Source: Atopsyche davidsoni (Eukaryota > Arthropoda > Insecta > Trichoptera > Hydrobiosidae). From it: a stretch of 64,000 bases of DNA. This document shows, piece by piece, positions 44,530-56,065 of this stretch (its first letter is position 1; every line of letters starts with the position of its first letter). The notes beneath the pieces are model-generated. The model saw only the letters and a list, made by a program, of their open reading frames with translations. It was not told where the DNA came from and searched no databases. Location of the stretch: the NCBI GenBank assembly GCA_022113835.1, contig JAILWY010000008.1, positions 1,604,001 through 1,668,000 on the forward strand, given 5' to 3'. A program made the translations under genes and the position numbers.

Positions 44530-47500
44530 AAGTTATAAGGACGTTGCTATTTAAAAGTTTTATTGCAAAATTATATCTTATTTTGCTCACCAACACAATT
44601 GTTTATAAAAATAATAATATGGAGTTTAAGCAACAATATTTGTAGTCTTCTTGCCATTAAGCTTTTAATGTTCATTTTCAAATTTCATATTTAGTCATCA
44701 AAAAATTTTTTTCGTATATAATCTTTGATGGGTTGTATTTTACAGGTTTTTTAGATTAATTAAAGCTTGTCTGCATAATTTATAGGTTTAACTAGTTGTA
44801 TGAATAAAAAAATAATAATATGCTTTTAGACCGCTAGATCACTTTTATTTAAAAAAACGTATAAATTTAATTTATTTTTAAATAGGTTTTCCAAAAAACT
44901 TTACTACTTTGTACATGACCTGCATCTAACATATATTTTTGCTACTTTTTACGCAAAATTTTTAATATTCGTTCAATTCTATTAAATTCAATGTATTCAC
45001 ATTGTATACAATATTTGGCAGGATTAATTAACCTCCCATAGAATTTAATAAAATATATAATGTATAAAAATGGTTTGGAGCCACTGCTACTGGAGTTATA
45101 TCGAGAAGAGTCGATCTAGTCAGCACATGTTGTTTTAAAATATTTCTCAATACAATATATATTTGTTTTTCATTTCGGCGAACGCTTTGTATTTCCTTTC
45201 ATGTTATATCTTCATAACAAAATTCTGTTGTGTAAACTCCAAGGCTTCGCTTTGGAAATGAGCTTGTACCATGTGGGTAGATTAGTATATTCATGTTCTT
45301 TTATTTCGTGTGGATATTTACAACAACAAAAAAAAATTGGCTTTAAAATATGTTTGAGTTTCACGGGTAATTAATCCGTGTCTTCAATCAAAATAACCCG
45401 AAAAAACCATTTATTACTCGAATATTAAGTCAGGGACTGTAAACAATTTTTGAATTACTTATTTAACAATCATAATTTTTTGATGTGTTTTTTGTAGCAG
45501 CTCAAGTATTTGGGTTTCCTACAACCTGTAATGCCGCAATTCCTAAAATCTGCATTTTGATCATATATGTTATATTATTCTAGACAGATCAATAATGTTT
45601 TTAATACAGCTCAAATAGTTCTAAAAGTAATTAGCGATCGTTTATATTTGCTTTTCAAATGGTTTTTACATATATGTCAATAATTACACACAATGCTAAC
45701 CAATTAATTACTTTGCCGGCAAAACATGTCGGCTTAAAATATTCATAAATGAAAAAAATACGTAGGTTTAAATATTCATTAAACGTTAATTAATTTTCAC
45801 TTACGTTTTTGTTGGTTTGGTGTGAGTTGAGTATTGATAATGTTTATATTATATTCGTTTGCATAGTGAGTATAAACAAATTACATAAAACGAGTCTCGG
45901 GCTATAACACAACACAACAAATTATTATAAAATTTAAAAGATGTCAATGAAAGCGAATAGTAAAAATAAATAATCCATTAAACCGTTAATATAACCAATG
46001 TTATTAAAAAGTAAGGAATTTCAATTACTATATGAATTGATATAAAAACTATTGATATACTTTGTCTGTTTCTCATAAAAATGAAAGCCAACAAAAGACG
46101 ACAAATATTTTTCTTGGATAATCTATGTTTAAAAATTGATAATATACATATTTATAGCATTCAAGTGGTAAATACATAATTCTTCGTTGTAATCTTTACA
46201 TTATTCTGTAAATATAATAAACATAGTATTTTGAAATGGAGCACAAATATTTAAGTAAAATAAATGAGGAGAATTCTGTTGTGATGTAGTTTTCCTCTTC
46301 TCATCCGGAGTCAATTGAATTATTCGCACAAGGAGTTCTAACAAAACCTCACGTATAGTTATGTTTTTATTATAGTAGAAATACACCATCACATTATATG
46401 AAAGGAATTTGTTGTTATGGTATGACGTATAATATATAATTATACTGGCGTGTTTATTTACTCTATTATTAATGCATAGAAATAATGTCTGTTATTTAGG
46501 CCAAGATCTTTGTACTAACGTGTTAACAAAAACTGGCAGTTACTCACACGCCAAAGCCATAACAAAGCTTTTATTTGGTATATTTGTGTTCAACAGCATC
46601 GATATCCAGTAAGTATACTCATGAATGGAATCCCAGATTTGACTCCAGTTAAAACAAAATTTAAATAAAAAGTCATCTTGATCTCGTTAACAGATTTTTC
46701 ATGGACGAAAAATCACAAAGAAATTGAATCATTTTGTACGTGATGTATACTTTTTACACGCCTTTTTCTCCAAAAACGTGTATATTTAAAACGCCCATTT
46801 TTTGGCGTAGAGTGAAGAAAGGGAAAAATAAAAAACTATGGACTTTTCTTGTATATTTGTACATACAGCGATCCTAAAAAAAGTTACTACAAAATTTCCA
46901 AGTGATACGTGACCGCGACTTGCGGTCTGGGATACGAGAAATCTCTTTTTACTTGCAAAGCCGACGTCCAAACACGAAAGATACAAAAGCTTGGTTTTTT
47001 TTTTAGTATTGTGGAGCTTAAAAATATTCAAGATAAACTAAAATGCTTTACAAACTTCCCGGCCAAATAATCGACGCGCTATGAATTTTATGAATAATTA
47101 TAATTGAGTCACTCTAATCAGGCAATTACTTTACAAAAATTTTATCGCTGAAGTATCATCGAAAATTTTTTTTAATCGTATGATATATATAACCTCATAC
47201 TTTTATTGCGGTTAGGTGCTTTTGTGTTAACTGAGTTAAAATTTGAATCAATATATACTAACCTTAATAAATATGAGTGACTTGCAAGTATCATTGACAT
47301 CTACTATGGACTTCAAATACAGTTAATATTCTTGTGATTATATATGAATAACTGAATATTCTACCTGCGTTACTGCAAAATTATTTTTAAAGTTTTTTAA
47401 TAATTATCAAGGACATAATAAATGCGAGCTAATTAAATACTCTATTATCATCGATGAGTTAAATTATTATTTTATATGGTGTTTATAAACGATTTATCGA

Positions 47501-47825
47501 CGTGAAAAATTAACCTACGTATGATTTTTACAATTGAACGTCATTTTTTATTTTTTAGAGAATATTACTTATCAATTTGTTTTTTTTTTTAATTATTAAA
47601 AATAATTCATAATATATCTTTTAATTATATTAGAAGGTTATTTTCTACATTTTTTCATATTTAAAGATACCTAGACTCTGAAGTACGAAATTTTCTATAA
47701 ACCAGCTCTCTCCGTATTGTGCATCTAAAATAAATCTATGTACATCACTTCATCCCCCCATATTCAAGAAGTCTTACCAAAATGCAAGCATGAGAGTCCT
47801 TTGAGGGTGGGAATTTTTCAATTTT
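44530..47825. other. AT-rich DNA without a recognisable gene
   Basis: A few GC-richer spots (e.g. 46890-46980, containing GTGACCGCGACTTGCGG). Minus frames of 63 and 81 codons at 46201-46392 and 46786-47031 are unrecognised. No repeat family seen. Confidence 0.4.
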
Positions 47826-47901
47826 CTTCGTGCATCATATTCCTGTGAGGCGAGATTGCCTTCAGTCCCGGGCCGCACTACCTGAAAGTATGGTCCTCGA
47901 G

Positions 47902-48475
47902 GCTTCAGAGATTTACTGAAAATATTGCAAAATGGATGGATGCAGTCTTTCAGTTGTAATACTTGATTGACATTTATTTAGTCTTTTGCTTTCAAAGTAA
48001 GAAATATACATAGGTTTCTTTTATATTTCAATTTTATCTTCAATCATAATATAATATTTTACTATTAAAATAAAACATATTGAATTTTTTTATAAAAATA
48101 ACCGACGATTTGTATGAAATGTAAGAATACAGAAAACTTGGAGCACCCCAATATTCATAAAATTAATATAACTCACAACAATGACTACCAAATACAGAAG
48201 CTTCAGAGATTTACTGATAACATTGCAAAATGGATGGATGCAGTCTTTCGGTTGTATTACTTGATTGACATTTATTTAGTATTTTGCTTTCAAAGTAAGA
48301 GATATACATAGGTTTCTTTTATATTTAAATTTTAACTTCTATCATAATATAATATTTTACTATTACCTTTTTATAAAAATTACTGGCGTTTTGTATGAAA
48401 TGTAAGAATACAGAAAACTCAGAGAACCTCAATATTCATAAAACTTAATAAACGCACAACAATGGCTGCCAAAAT
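47902..48475 (+). repeat. Direct tandem duplication, ~298-bp period
   Basis: The block starting GCTTCAGAGATTTACTG at 47902 repeats at 48200 and runs in parallel to near 48475 (shared marks ATGGATGGATGCAGTCTTTC and GAAATGTAAGAATACAG). The copies differ by scattered substitutions and a short deletion. A 65-codon frame in the second copy is not preserved in the first, so the repeat is noncoding. Confidence 0.8.
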
Positions 48476-49570
48476 CTACTAATGTTGAAGTGACTGAATG
48501 TCATAATGTTGAAGGGTTTCTGCAAAAAAAAAATATATTTACACTATTCAATAATTTTTGTTCTGCATAAAGACAATGAAGCACATGCAGTTGCTTTGTC
48601 AAAGCAAAAAAAACGTAAGTTAAATTAATATTTAGCCTGAAATTCTATTCGTAATTTTTTTACACCCCCGCACTGCCGAGACACTTGCCTTTATAAACCG
48701 GTGTTAACTATTCCTATTCACGTCTCAAATAATATTAGACGCCTTGCTTGAACTTAGCCAACTTCTATTGAAACAGTAAAGACCTCCTCGTCACTTTTGC
48801 AGACTTCTATAGCGTAAGACCTCAACTTAGAGACCCTTGTAACGTAACAGCCTTTAAACATGTAACTATTATCTTTATATACTTATAAGTAAGTTCATCT
48901 TTTAAACATAAAACTTTGGCTTGAATAGTCCCAAACAGTTGTGACAGTGATTGTTTTTTTTATATGTGGTGTGTTGTTAATGTAAACGAGTATATTTAAA
49001 AATGTTTATAATAAAATAATAAACAACATAAAGAGAGAAAATTAAAATATTCACAAGTGAAAACGTTTGCTGTTTCTTAGCCAATCAGATTTTTATATTT
49101 GTTCATATAATCATATTATTTAAATCAAAAATTTAATTAAACTTATGGTGTTTTGGTCCGTTTTTTGATATTTTCATATGAAGTGAAGATGAAGAAACAC
49201 TTGCCTGAATTTTCTCTGAAGAACTTAAGAATGGGACTCTCTGGAGGAAGTGTCATTGAGATTTCTCAGTAGCGTGCACGGACGTGCCCATTCCAACTCT
49301 TTCTGCATTTCCCTGTGAACGAGAAAAATATATCAAACAGGTATTTTATCTCAAGTGTGAAACGTCGACAAGTACAAGTTTCTGTTTATTTTTTACTTCT
49401 GGCAAAAGTTTTAAAGGTGAGTTTACGAAAATACACAATTGAAAATTTGTCATTATGATGGGAATTAGAAATTATAAAAATCTGATTTTTTTCCCATACA
49501 GGTCAAACCAAATATCAAAACAAGATTTGTATTTTCACGAATGTCAAGATTACGTAAATGTAATGGTTTC
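48476..49570. other. No recognisable gene
   Basis: GC-richer patches at 48660-48860 and 49190-49320; the latter includes GCGTGCACGGACGTGCCC near 49272 (GCACG..CGTGC inverted halves). TTTTTTTCCCATACAG|GTCAAACC near 49487-49509 is another AG|GT site, with a weak donor half. Confidence 0.35.
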
Positions 49571-49574
49571 AGTT

Positions 49575-49640
49575 CCACAATGGTTCAATTGGACAGAGCG
49601 CTAAGCCTCGATAACGATATGTTCAAATCTTACCTTTTGC
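49575..49640 (+). repeat. tRNA-like SINE head with perfect A and B boxes
   Basis: TGGTTCAATTGG (49581-49592) fits the pol III A-box pattern exactly and GTTCAAATC (49621-49629) fits the B-box, 28 bp apart. Sequence between them (ACAGAGCGCTAAGCC) is tRNA-like. No acceptor stem closes, so a SINE or tRNA pseudogene is likeliest. Confidence 0.5.
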
Positions 49641-50940
49641 TAAGATTTTTCTCAGCAAATATTGTATGTAAAATATAACAAATGTATTATTTAAAATTTC
49701 AGATGTGAAAAACAAGTTTTAAATGCTTTGACTTCTAAAGTTATAAAGGAGTAACAGATGCTGGCCGTAAAGTTTGAAACATCGAAAAATTATATTTATC
49801 ATTTTACAATTTGGTTTGTACCGTGAGTTTAGAAATATATATATTTAAATAAAGCAGATGTTCATTTTCAACTGTCAAGTATGAACAAATGTGTTTTTTT
49901 ATTGTTTGGCTTTAGAATATGCCTTTGAGCGTGAATATGTAATAAAATATTTTTATAAAATGTTTTACCTCGAATGCAGGTCATACAAGATAAAAATTTT
50001 CATGTTTGGATTTCTGTAAAAAAATTAATTTGTTTTTTAATTACATTGGTAATTTTTAATTTGAGAAATTAAACTTTGATAACTTTGTCCGTGTTTACAT
50101 TTAAACTCCACTAGAGCCTTTTTGTAACATTTTTCGAATTCTAAGTATCATTCGAAGGTTTGATTTTTTTTGTAATATAAAATAGTTTTAAGTTATGTAA
50201 AACAGCACTTTTTACGCCAGACTCAGCTAAATTGACCTTCTACATTATAACATGTTTACCTAATATTTATATTTATAAGAATTACTGTGGTAAATATAAA
50301 TAGTAAGGTAACGTATATTTTTTTAAAAATGTGCTTTTTTCTTTTAAAAACAATTGCGATACTCTGGGTTAAAAGATCCACCCAAATATTAAAATTCTCT
50401 CTTCATCGCCAACAAAATCACAATAAAAATTAAAAATCGCATACATTCCTGTTACAAGCAAAAAAGCACAAAACATTAACTTTCATTACAAAATAATGAA
50501 ATTCGCACTCAATTAAAACCTCTGCGAAACGATCCCACGTTCCGCAAAAAGAGATCAAAATTTACGTTGCTTTTATTTCAAATTAGGCACACGTGACAAC
50601 AAACGCGAAATACTTTCAGATATTCTAAATAAAAGCCTCCGGCCCAGTTATTGTGAAATATTGTCCAATCCATCATGGCGCCTGATTTAAAATTTAGAGC
50701 AGAATATATTTACATTTTAGCGATCTGCGTTTCTTTCGTGGCCTATTCGTTTCAGAAAACGCGAACTACTTTTTTCCAAGTCCTTAAAAAAGTAAACAAA
50801 CGGTGATATACATCTTTGAATATCAGTACAGTCAGTAGATGTTAAATATACTTTAGTTATTGTGCTAAAATTTAAAAACAATATAAAAGCTTGAATGAAG
50901 TGTTTCATCCTGAAACACGAAAGTTTGAGACATTTTACAA
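49641..50940. other. No recognisable gene; one motif-dense patch
   Basis: 50510-50690 holds CACACGTGACAAC near 50588, AATAAAAGCCTCCGGCCC near 50628 and CCATCATGGCGCC near 50672. It resembles the other candidate regulatory patches. The rest is AT-rich. Confidence 0.35.
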
Positions 50941-51175
50941 TGAGGAAATTGTAACTAAAGCCGGAACTTAATGTGCTGTATTGTTTCAGTATAGACATGC
51001 CCCAACAATGCCTGTGCATGCAAAGTAATAAAAACTAATTCTTTGTTCTCAAGTGCGACAGCTTCGTTAATAGCATCTGAATGCTCTAGGCATTTAATAA
51101 TGAGAAAATTGTAAGTGAAGCCACAACTTAGTGTTCGACTTCAGCACAAACATGACACTTGCGACAAGTGTTCGT
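50940..51175 (-). repeat. Diverged ~160-bp tandem repeat with a protein-like minus frame
   Basis: AATGAGGAAATTGTAACTAAAGCC near 50939 and AATGAGAAAATTGTAAGTGAAGCC near 51099 are 160 bp apart, and sequence after each aligns weakly. On the minus strand both units encode T-L-S-(S/C)-G-F-(S/T)-Y-N-F-L-I-(V/I)-K-C-L, and one frame stays open for 59 codons from 51134 to a TAG at 50957-50955. Similarity at the protein level beyond the DNA suggests an old coding repeat. The family is not recognised. Confidence 0.35.
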
Positions 51176-51450
51176 AGAGCCTGCGAGATCAGTTTGTTTG
51201 CCACCAACCCCCAGTCACTCGGTGCTTCGGAAATCTCGACTCAACAAAATACACGAGCTTATATTGCCAGTAATCTAATATCTCTGTTCAGTTCATTTGC
51301 TAATCCTTTAGTTCCTTGAAACCAAATCTGCCTGGATATTTCCTACAAGAGTTTTCAAGTGTTTGCTCGGGAGGCTCCGGTGATAATGTCTTGTCATTTG
51401 GAGGAGATGCTTAATTGAGAATTGTGTATCTTCATATATATATTTATATA
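51176..51450. other. GC-richer unique stretch
   Basis: Holds CCAACCCCCAGTCACTCGG near 51205 and GCTCGGGAGGCTCCGGTG near 51365. The minus strand looks like decayed coding sequence with stops in every frame. A short TA run precedes the mariner. Confidence 0.3.
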
Positions 51451-51454
51451 TATA

Positions 51455-52585
51455 CGGTGTGTGCATTATTTTTTTCGGATTTTTTCGTAAAATTGGAGCT
51501 TCATTATAAAAAAATTGGTACAATGTATTCTATTCAAAGTATTGTCCATCGCTAGCCACTACTTTTTCCCATCTTTCGGGCAAATTATGGATTCCATCCC
51601 AAAAGAACTGTTCGTCTTTTGAAGCCAAGAAAGAATCAAGCCATTTTTGATACCCTGTTCAGAAGTGTAGCGTATTCCAGAAAGAGCATTCTGCATCGAT
51701 TGAAACAAGTGGTAGTCGGAAGGGGCAAGGTCTGGGCTATAAGGCGGGTGAGGCAGAACTTTCCACCCACTGTTTTCCAAGTAGGTTTTAACCGATTTAG
51801 CAACATGTGGCCGAGCATTGTCATGATGGAATTGTTGTCTGTAGAACTCGCCCGTGATAGTTTGGCCTGGTTTCAGCAGCTCATAGTGGATGACACCCTT
51901 CTGATCCCACCCACTACACAGAATTACCTTGGCGCCATGAATATTTGGCCTGGCCGTCGATGTTGATGCATGTCCGGGCTTACCCCATGATTTTTTATGC
52001 TTCAGGTTATCGTAGCAAATCCATTTTTCATCACCAGTGATGATACGATGCAAAATGGCTTCTTTCTGTGGCGTTCAAGCAGCATTTTCAAAATGTCTCT
52101 TGGCTTCAATTCATGTGGCACCCAATTTCCTTGCTATTGAATCATTCCCAATGCTTATAAGTGTCTTTAAATTGTTGCTCGATCAACTCTCAATGGTTCT
52201 ATATTTTTATCTGAGTTTTTATCGAGAAATGCCTCTAATTCTTCATCTTCGAATTTTTTTGGTTGGCCTGTACGTTCTTTGTCATTCACATTAAAATCAC
52301 CACTGTCAAAGCGTCGAAACCCGTTCTCACACGTTTTTTGCGATGAAGGATGTTCACCATAAACTTCACACAGCAATTGGTGACTTTCAACTTCTTTTTT
52401 CTTCCAATTGAAACAGAAAAATAAAGCTTCCCGCAAATTGCGTTTTGTTGGTACAAAGTTGACATATACTGAAAACCAAAGCTCAATAATGACGCTTCAC
52501 AATGAAATGTCAAAGTATAGCCTGATGCGATTCAATACTAGTAACGCCACCTCTTAGAAAATCCGAAAAAATAATGCACACACCG
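51455..52585 (-). mobile_element. Mariner element (1131 bp), inactive, Mos1/mauritiana-like
   Basis: TA-flanked, with ~28-bp inverted ends CGGTGTGTGCATTATT(T)TTTTCGG on both sides. It is the same family as the deleted copy at 40541, judged by matching ends and transposase. The length is close to a full mariner (~1.3 kb), less internal losses. The gene reads on the minus strand. Confidence 0.9.
51559..52465 (-). pseudogene. Mariner DD34D transposase, multiple frameshifts
   Basis: ATG at 52465-52463 (M-S-T); a lost base after codon 3 shifts frame, and the N-terminal HTH continues in the frame ending near 52167 (C-E-N-G-F-R-R-F, with Gly for the usual Trp). More frame breaks follow around W-V-P-H-E-L. 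The catalytic part (52053-51559) keeps T-G-D-E-K-W (first Asp, codon 52032-52030), H-H-D-N-A-R-P-H (second) and A-P-S-D-Y-H-L-F (third), the last two separated by exactly 34 residues. About 25 residues are missing before the second Asp, and the C-terminus is scrambled. Not functional. Confidence 0.85.
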
Positions 52586-52599
52586 TATACATTTGTAAA

Positions 52600-55500
52600 G
52601 ACTATGATTTAAAAAAAATTATACGTATCCTAAAAATTCACAAATATATAAACCCACAACAGAATAGTATGCTTTTAATTTAACTCTTTATTTTTTTATA
52701 AGCACATTGAATTCATAAAAAAATAAGATTCCCTTAAATTTTATTTCGTTCCAATATTATTGTTTAGCGCTGAAAGTATTCATAAATCTCGCTTAAGTTC
52801 GTTGGTAATAAATCAAAGCGTAATAAATCACGCAGCGGAATAAATCTTCATAGGTTTTTGTTTCAAGAATACAGTCCACCTGATTAGATCCGTTATTCCA
52901 GAGAGTTCCTTAGATAATACATGTGTGTCGGCGTATTACTTTTTATCATCTCTTTACGCTTTATTAAACACAGCTTTAGGCCAAATAAGTAAAAATAAAA
53001 ATATATTTACTGCACTCAATTCATCAATCGCAACTAAATTAAGTTTCAGCATGATGTCAATATTTCAGGAAATTAGTGTTGAAATATTTGGTATATCATT
53101 TATACAAACATCAATTACTTTATCTTCTTCTTCGTGTGCTTCTCATCACAAAAGGTTGGTGACTATCTTACTGAATATATATTGGTGCTAGAAAGACCCG
53201 AGGACTTATTTTACTTTTCTTCTTAAGAAAATCATAATCACTACCCCAAAATAGAAACTTTACAAATGAGCATATTTTATTAACTTTATTTTAATTTGAT
53301 TAGCCTCAATTTTTTTCGTCTTTATTATGAATAATTCCTGGTAATTATTGCCGCATTATTTTTTTCTATTTTCGTATCTCAAAAAATGTTTGCGTTCAAA
53401 TTATATCACGACTAAATAAGGAATTCAATTTAAAAAACTGAAAATAATTTTTAATTAAAAATAAAGTAGACTTTTTATTTGTCAATTGTTTTTCCTGGCT
53501 GATCAAAGCCATTTTCAACTTTTTCTTTTTTTATTCTTCTTTAGGACGTCCTGATGAACCCTGAAAATGGAAGAATCAGAAATTTTTTTAAAAGAGTTGT
53601 GTAATTCAGTCAAGTTTTCTGAAGACTCAAATTAAATCTTATAAAACATTATTAATTTAATAAAATCATCACAATTTTTAACCAATATTAAAAAGATTTT
53701 CATATGTGCGATGCGTGACCTAAAAAAATATTTATAATTTACTGAACTTGTAATAAATAAAATATTCAACTTTGCTAATATGTGATAAAATATAATAAAA
53801 TGATATTTACATAATCACAAACCTTAAAATGATTTTAAAAAAATTAAACTAATAAATCTTTCTAAATTTAGAGTGCACTGTCATTCGCAAAGAAATTTCT
53901 TAAATTTATACGTCGTATTAACACTTCATGGAGACAAAGTTATATTTGAATATACTGAATTTAAATATCTCCTAAATTTATAACGTTAATCAGTATAAAG
54001 TGTGCGACATACATTTTACCGTCTGAAAAGCTAGATAATCCCAACGAAAGCAAAAAGGCAGGACCATTTTTCTGGCCTAGAATATTCTCGTATTATTTAT
54101 AATCCAAGCCTGCTTTAGTACACCACGTACGTGAACTTAAAAAACTCCTGAGCTTTTGAACGAAGCTTTTTTACGTTTCTCTGTTACGTCCAATATGTGA
54201 ATTTTATATATTATATATTCAGAAATCAGCAAGACATTCTCAGATATAATTTATAAGATTATTGAATTGCCTTTATATGTCTTTGGCAGTTGCTTTGGTG
54301 TGTTTTTTTTTATAACCACAGAATGTTTTAGCGAAACACAAACATGAACTTAAAGAGTCATCAGTTATTGAATGACGCTATTTTGGTTGATACATGAATT
54401 TCACATATAAAATAAGAATAAAAATAAGTTATTCGACTGATCTTTAATGAGATAAAAGCTACTTTAATAGACTTCGTATCCGACATTTAAGATCAATGAG
54501 CTTTTGAATAAAAGATTTTTCGTCCTTCTGTTGCGACTGTAATTTTAATCTTGAATATATTTAAAAGTATGACTTTTATAACACATAATTATGAAAACAA
54601 CAAACTATTTTTGATGATTTTTTTATTGTGTTTGGACGAATGATTTAAGGTTGTTGAATACCGGATTGATATTTTATAATCTATCTGAATTAAAATGCAA
54701 TGAGTATTGTTGTTGTATTTGAGAAACAAATCTGGCAAATGCAAGTATCCTGTGACTTATATATTGACAACGAGATATTCAAAAATATAAAATTAATCAT
54801 GTAATACTTAATAAATGTATGAGTTTGATTTTTACTGCTTGGGAAGTTACTTAGTTATTTCAATAATATTAACTGAAAACCCCAAACTGGCTTTCCAATC
54901 AAGCTTGAATTATAGTAACTGTACTCAGGTTCAATTTAAAAATAACATATTTTAAATATAACCCTATCTTATTAATTAAAAAAATTACCATTGAATGACA
55001 GCTTTTACATTCTTAATGTCCAGTATATCACAATAAACTAATTAATTCATAGTATATGACTCAACATAAGGTGTGGTAGCTGAAAAATTTATACCAATTA
55101 ACACCTGACAGACGAATAATAACACCTAAATTTTTATTCCAAGAAAAATTATTTGCATGGCAATCCGTGCAATTTAATTAAAATAATTGATGTTGTTTTT
55201 TTTTTAAACAAATATTTCAAAACAAGCGTAACATTTTAGATACTTCAAAACTAAGAAAGCATATGGAAAATAAACATAAAATAATTTACCATTCAATCAA
55301 TAAATAAAAATATCTAAGACAGTAAATAACGATTATTTTTATTTGTGATTATCTTGCAAAGACTTTATCTTTTTCTTTTGAGAGCTGAAAACTCTCACTT
55401 TCTATATAACATATTTTTTTAAAAGCATTACCAAGTATCTGGGTACAAATTATTTTATGATTATAGAAACGAGAAAATTCCTGTACAGATTAATACATCG

Positions 55501-55945
55501 GAATTAAATTTAACGGGCAACCTCTTCTCTTGAAGTAATTTCAATAAGCCCTGAAATGAGTTAAATTTGAAAATTTCAATTTGTAGGTGTCTTGAAATTT
55601 CCTGGTTCCCTAATTAACAATAAATCATTTGGAAGTCCCAAAAGTCATGAACAGCAGATGTTCTCGAACAATGGCTTGCTTTAAGTCTACATTTAGGACG
55701 TCTTTTATTATTGTTAAAATATAAGAAGACACAACATTTCTAGATTTAATATTATTGACAGTTACAATTGGTGTAGTTAAAATGTGGTATTTTTATTTGA
55801 AGACAAGTGCTTTTTACAGATTTCCCACATTTTTTTGGGGCATGAAGAATACGGAAAAATATATATTTAATCAAGTATAAAAATATAAACAAATTTTTCT
55901 GACTCGTACTAGATGTAATTTCATTTTGATATTTTTTAAACATTT
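52600..55945. other. AT-rich DNA without a recognisable gene
   Basis: An 88-codon + frame at 52925-53191 is Ser/Ile/Leu-rich and unrecognised. No repeat family, exon pair or regulatory cluster stands out over more than 3 kb. Confidence 0.4.
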
Positions 55946-55949
55946 TTTT

Positions 55950-56065
55950 ATTTTAATTTGTGACCGGTTTACCAACCTATCTCATTAACATTTCTAAATG
56001 AAGATTTTGATAGAAATAGTTCTGCTTTGTGTTCTGTCACAAATAAAAACGAACACGACTTAAAA
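55950..56065. repeat. Two decayed hammerhead family B pieces, head to head
   Basis: On the minus strand, GGTTGGTAAACCGGTCACAAAT lies at about 55957-55978. On the + strand, TTTTGATAG ... TCTGTCACAAATAAAAACGAACACG runs at 56004-56064, with the family tail. The hammerhead cores are destroyed in both. The inverted layout could be one insertion next to another or an inversion. Confidence 0.4.

Noticed and set aside
51619..51966. 115-codon + frame
   Set aside because: Antisense to the catalytic region of the 51.5-kb mariner.
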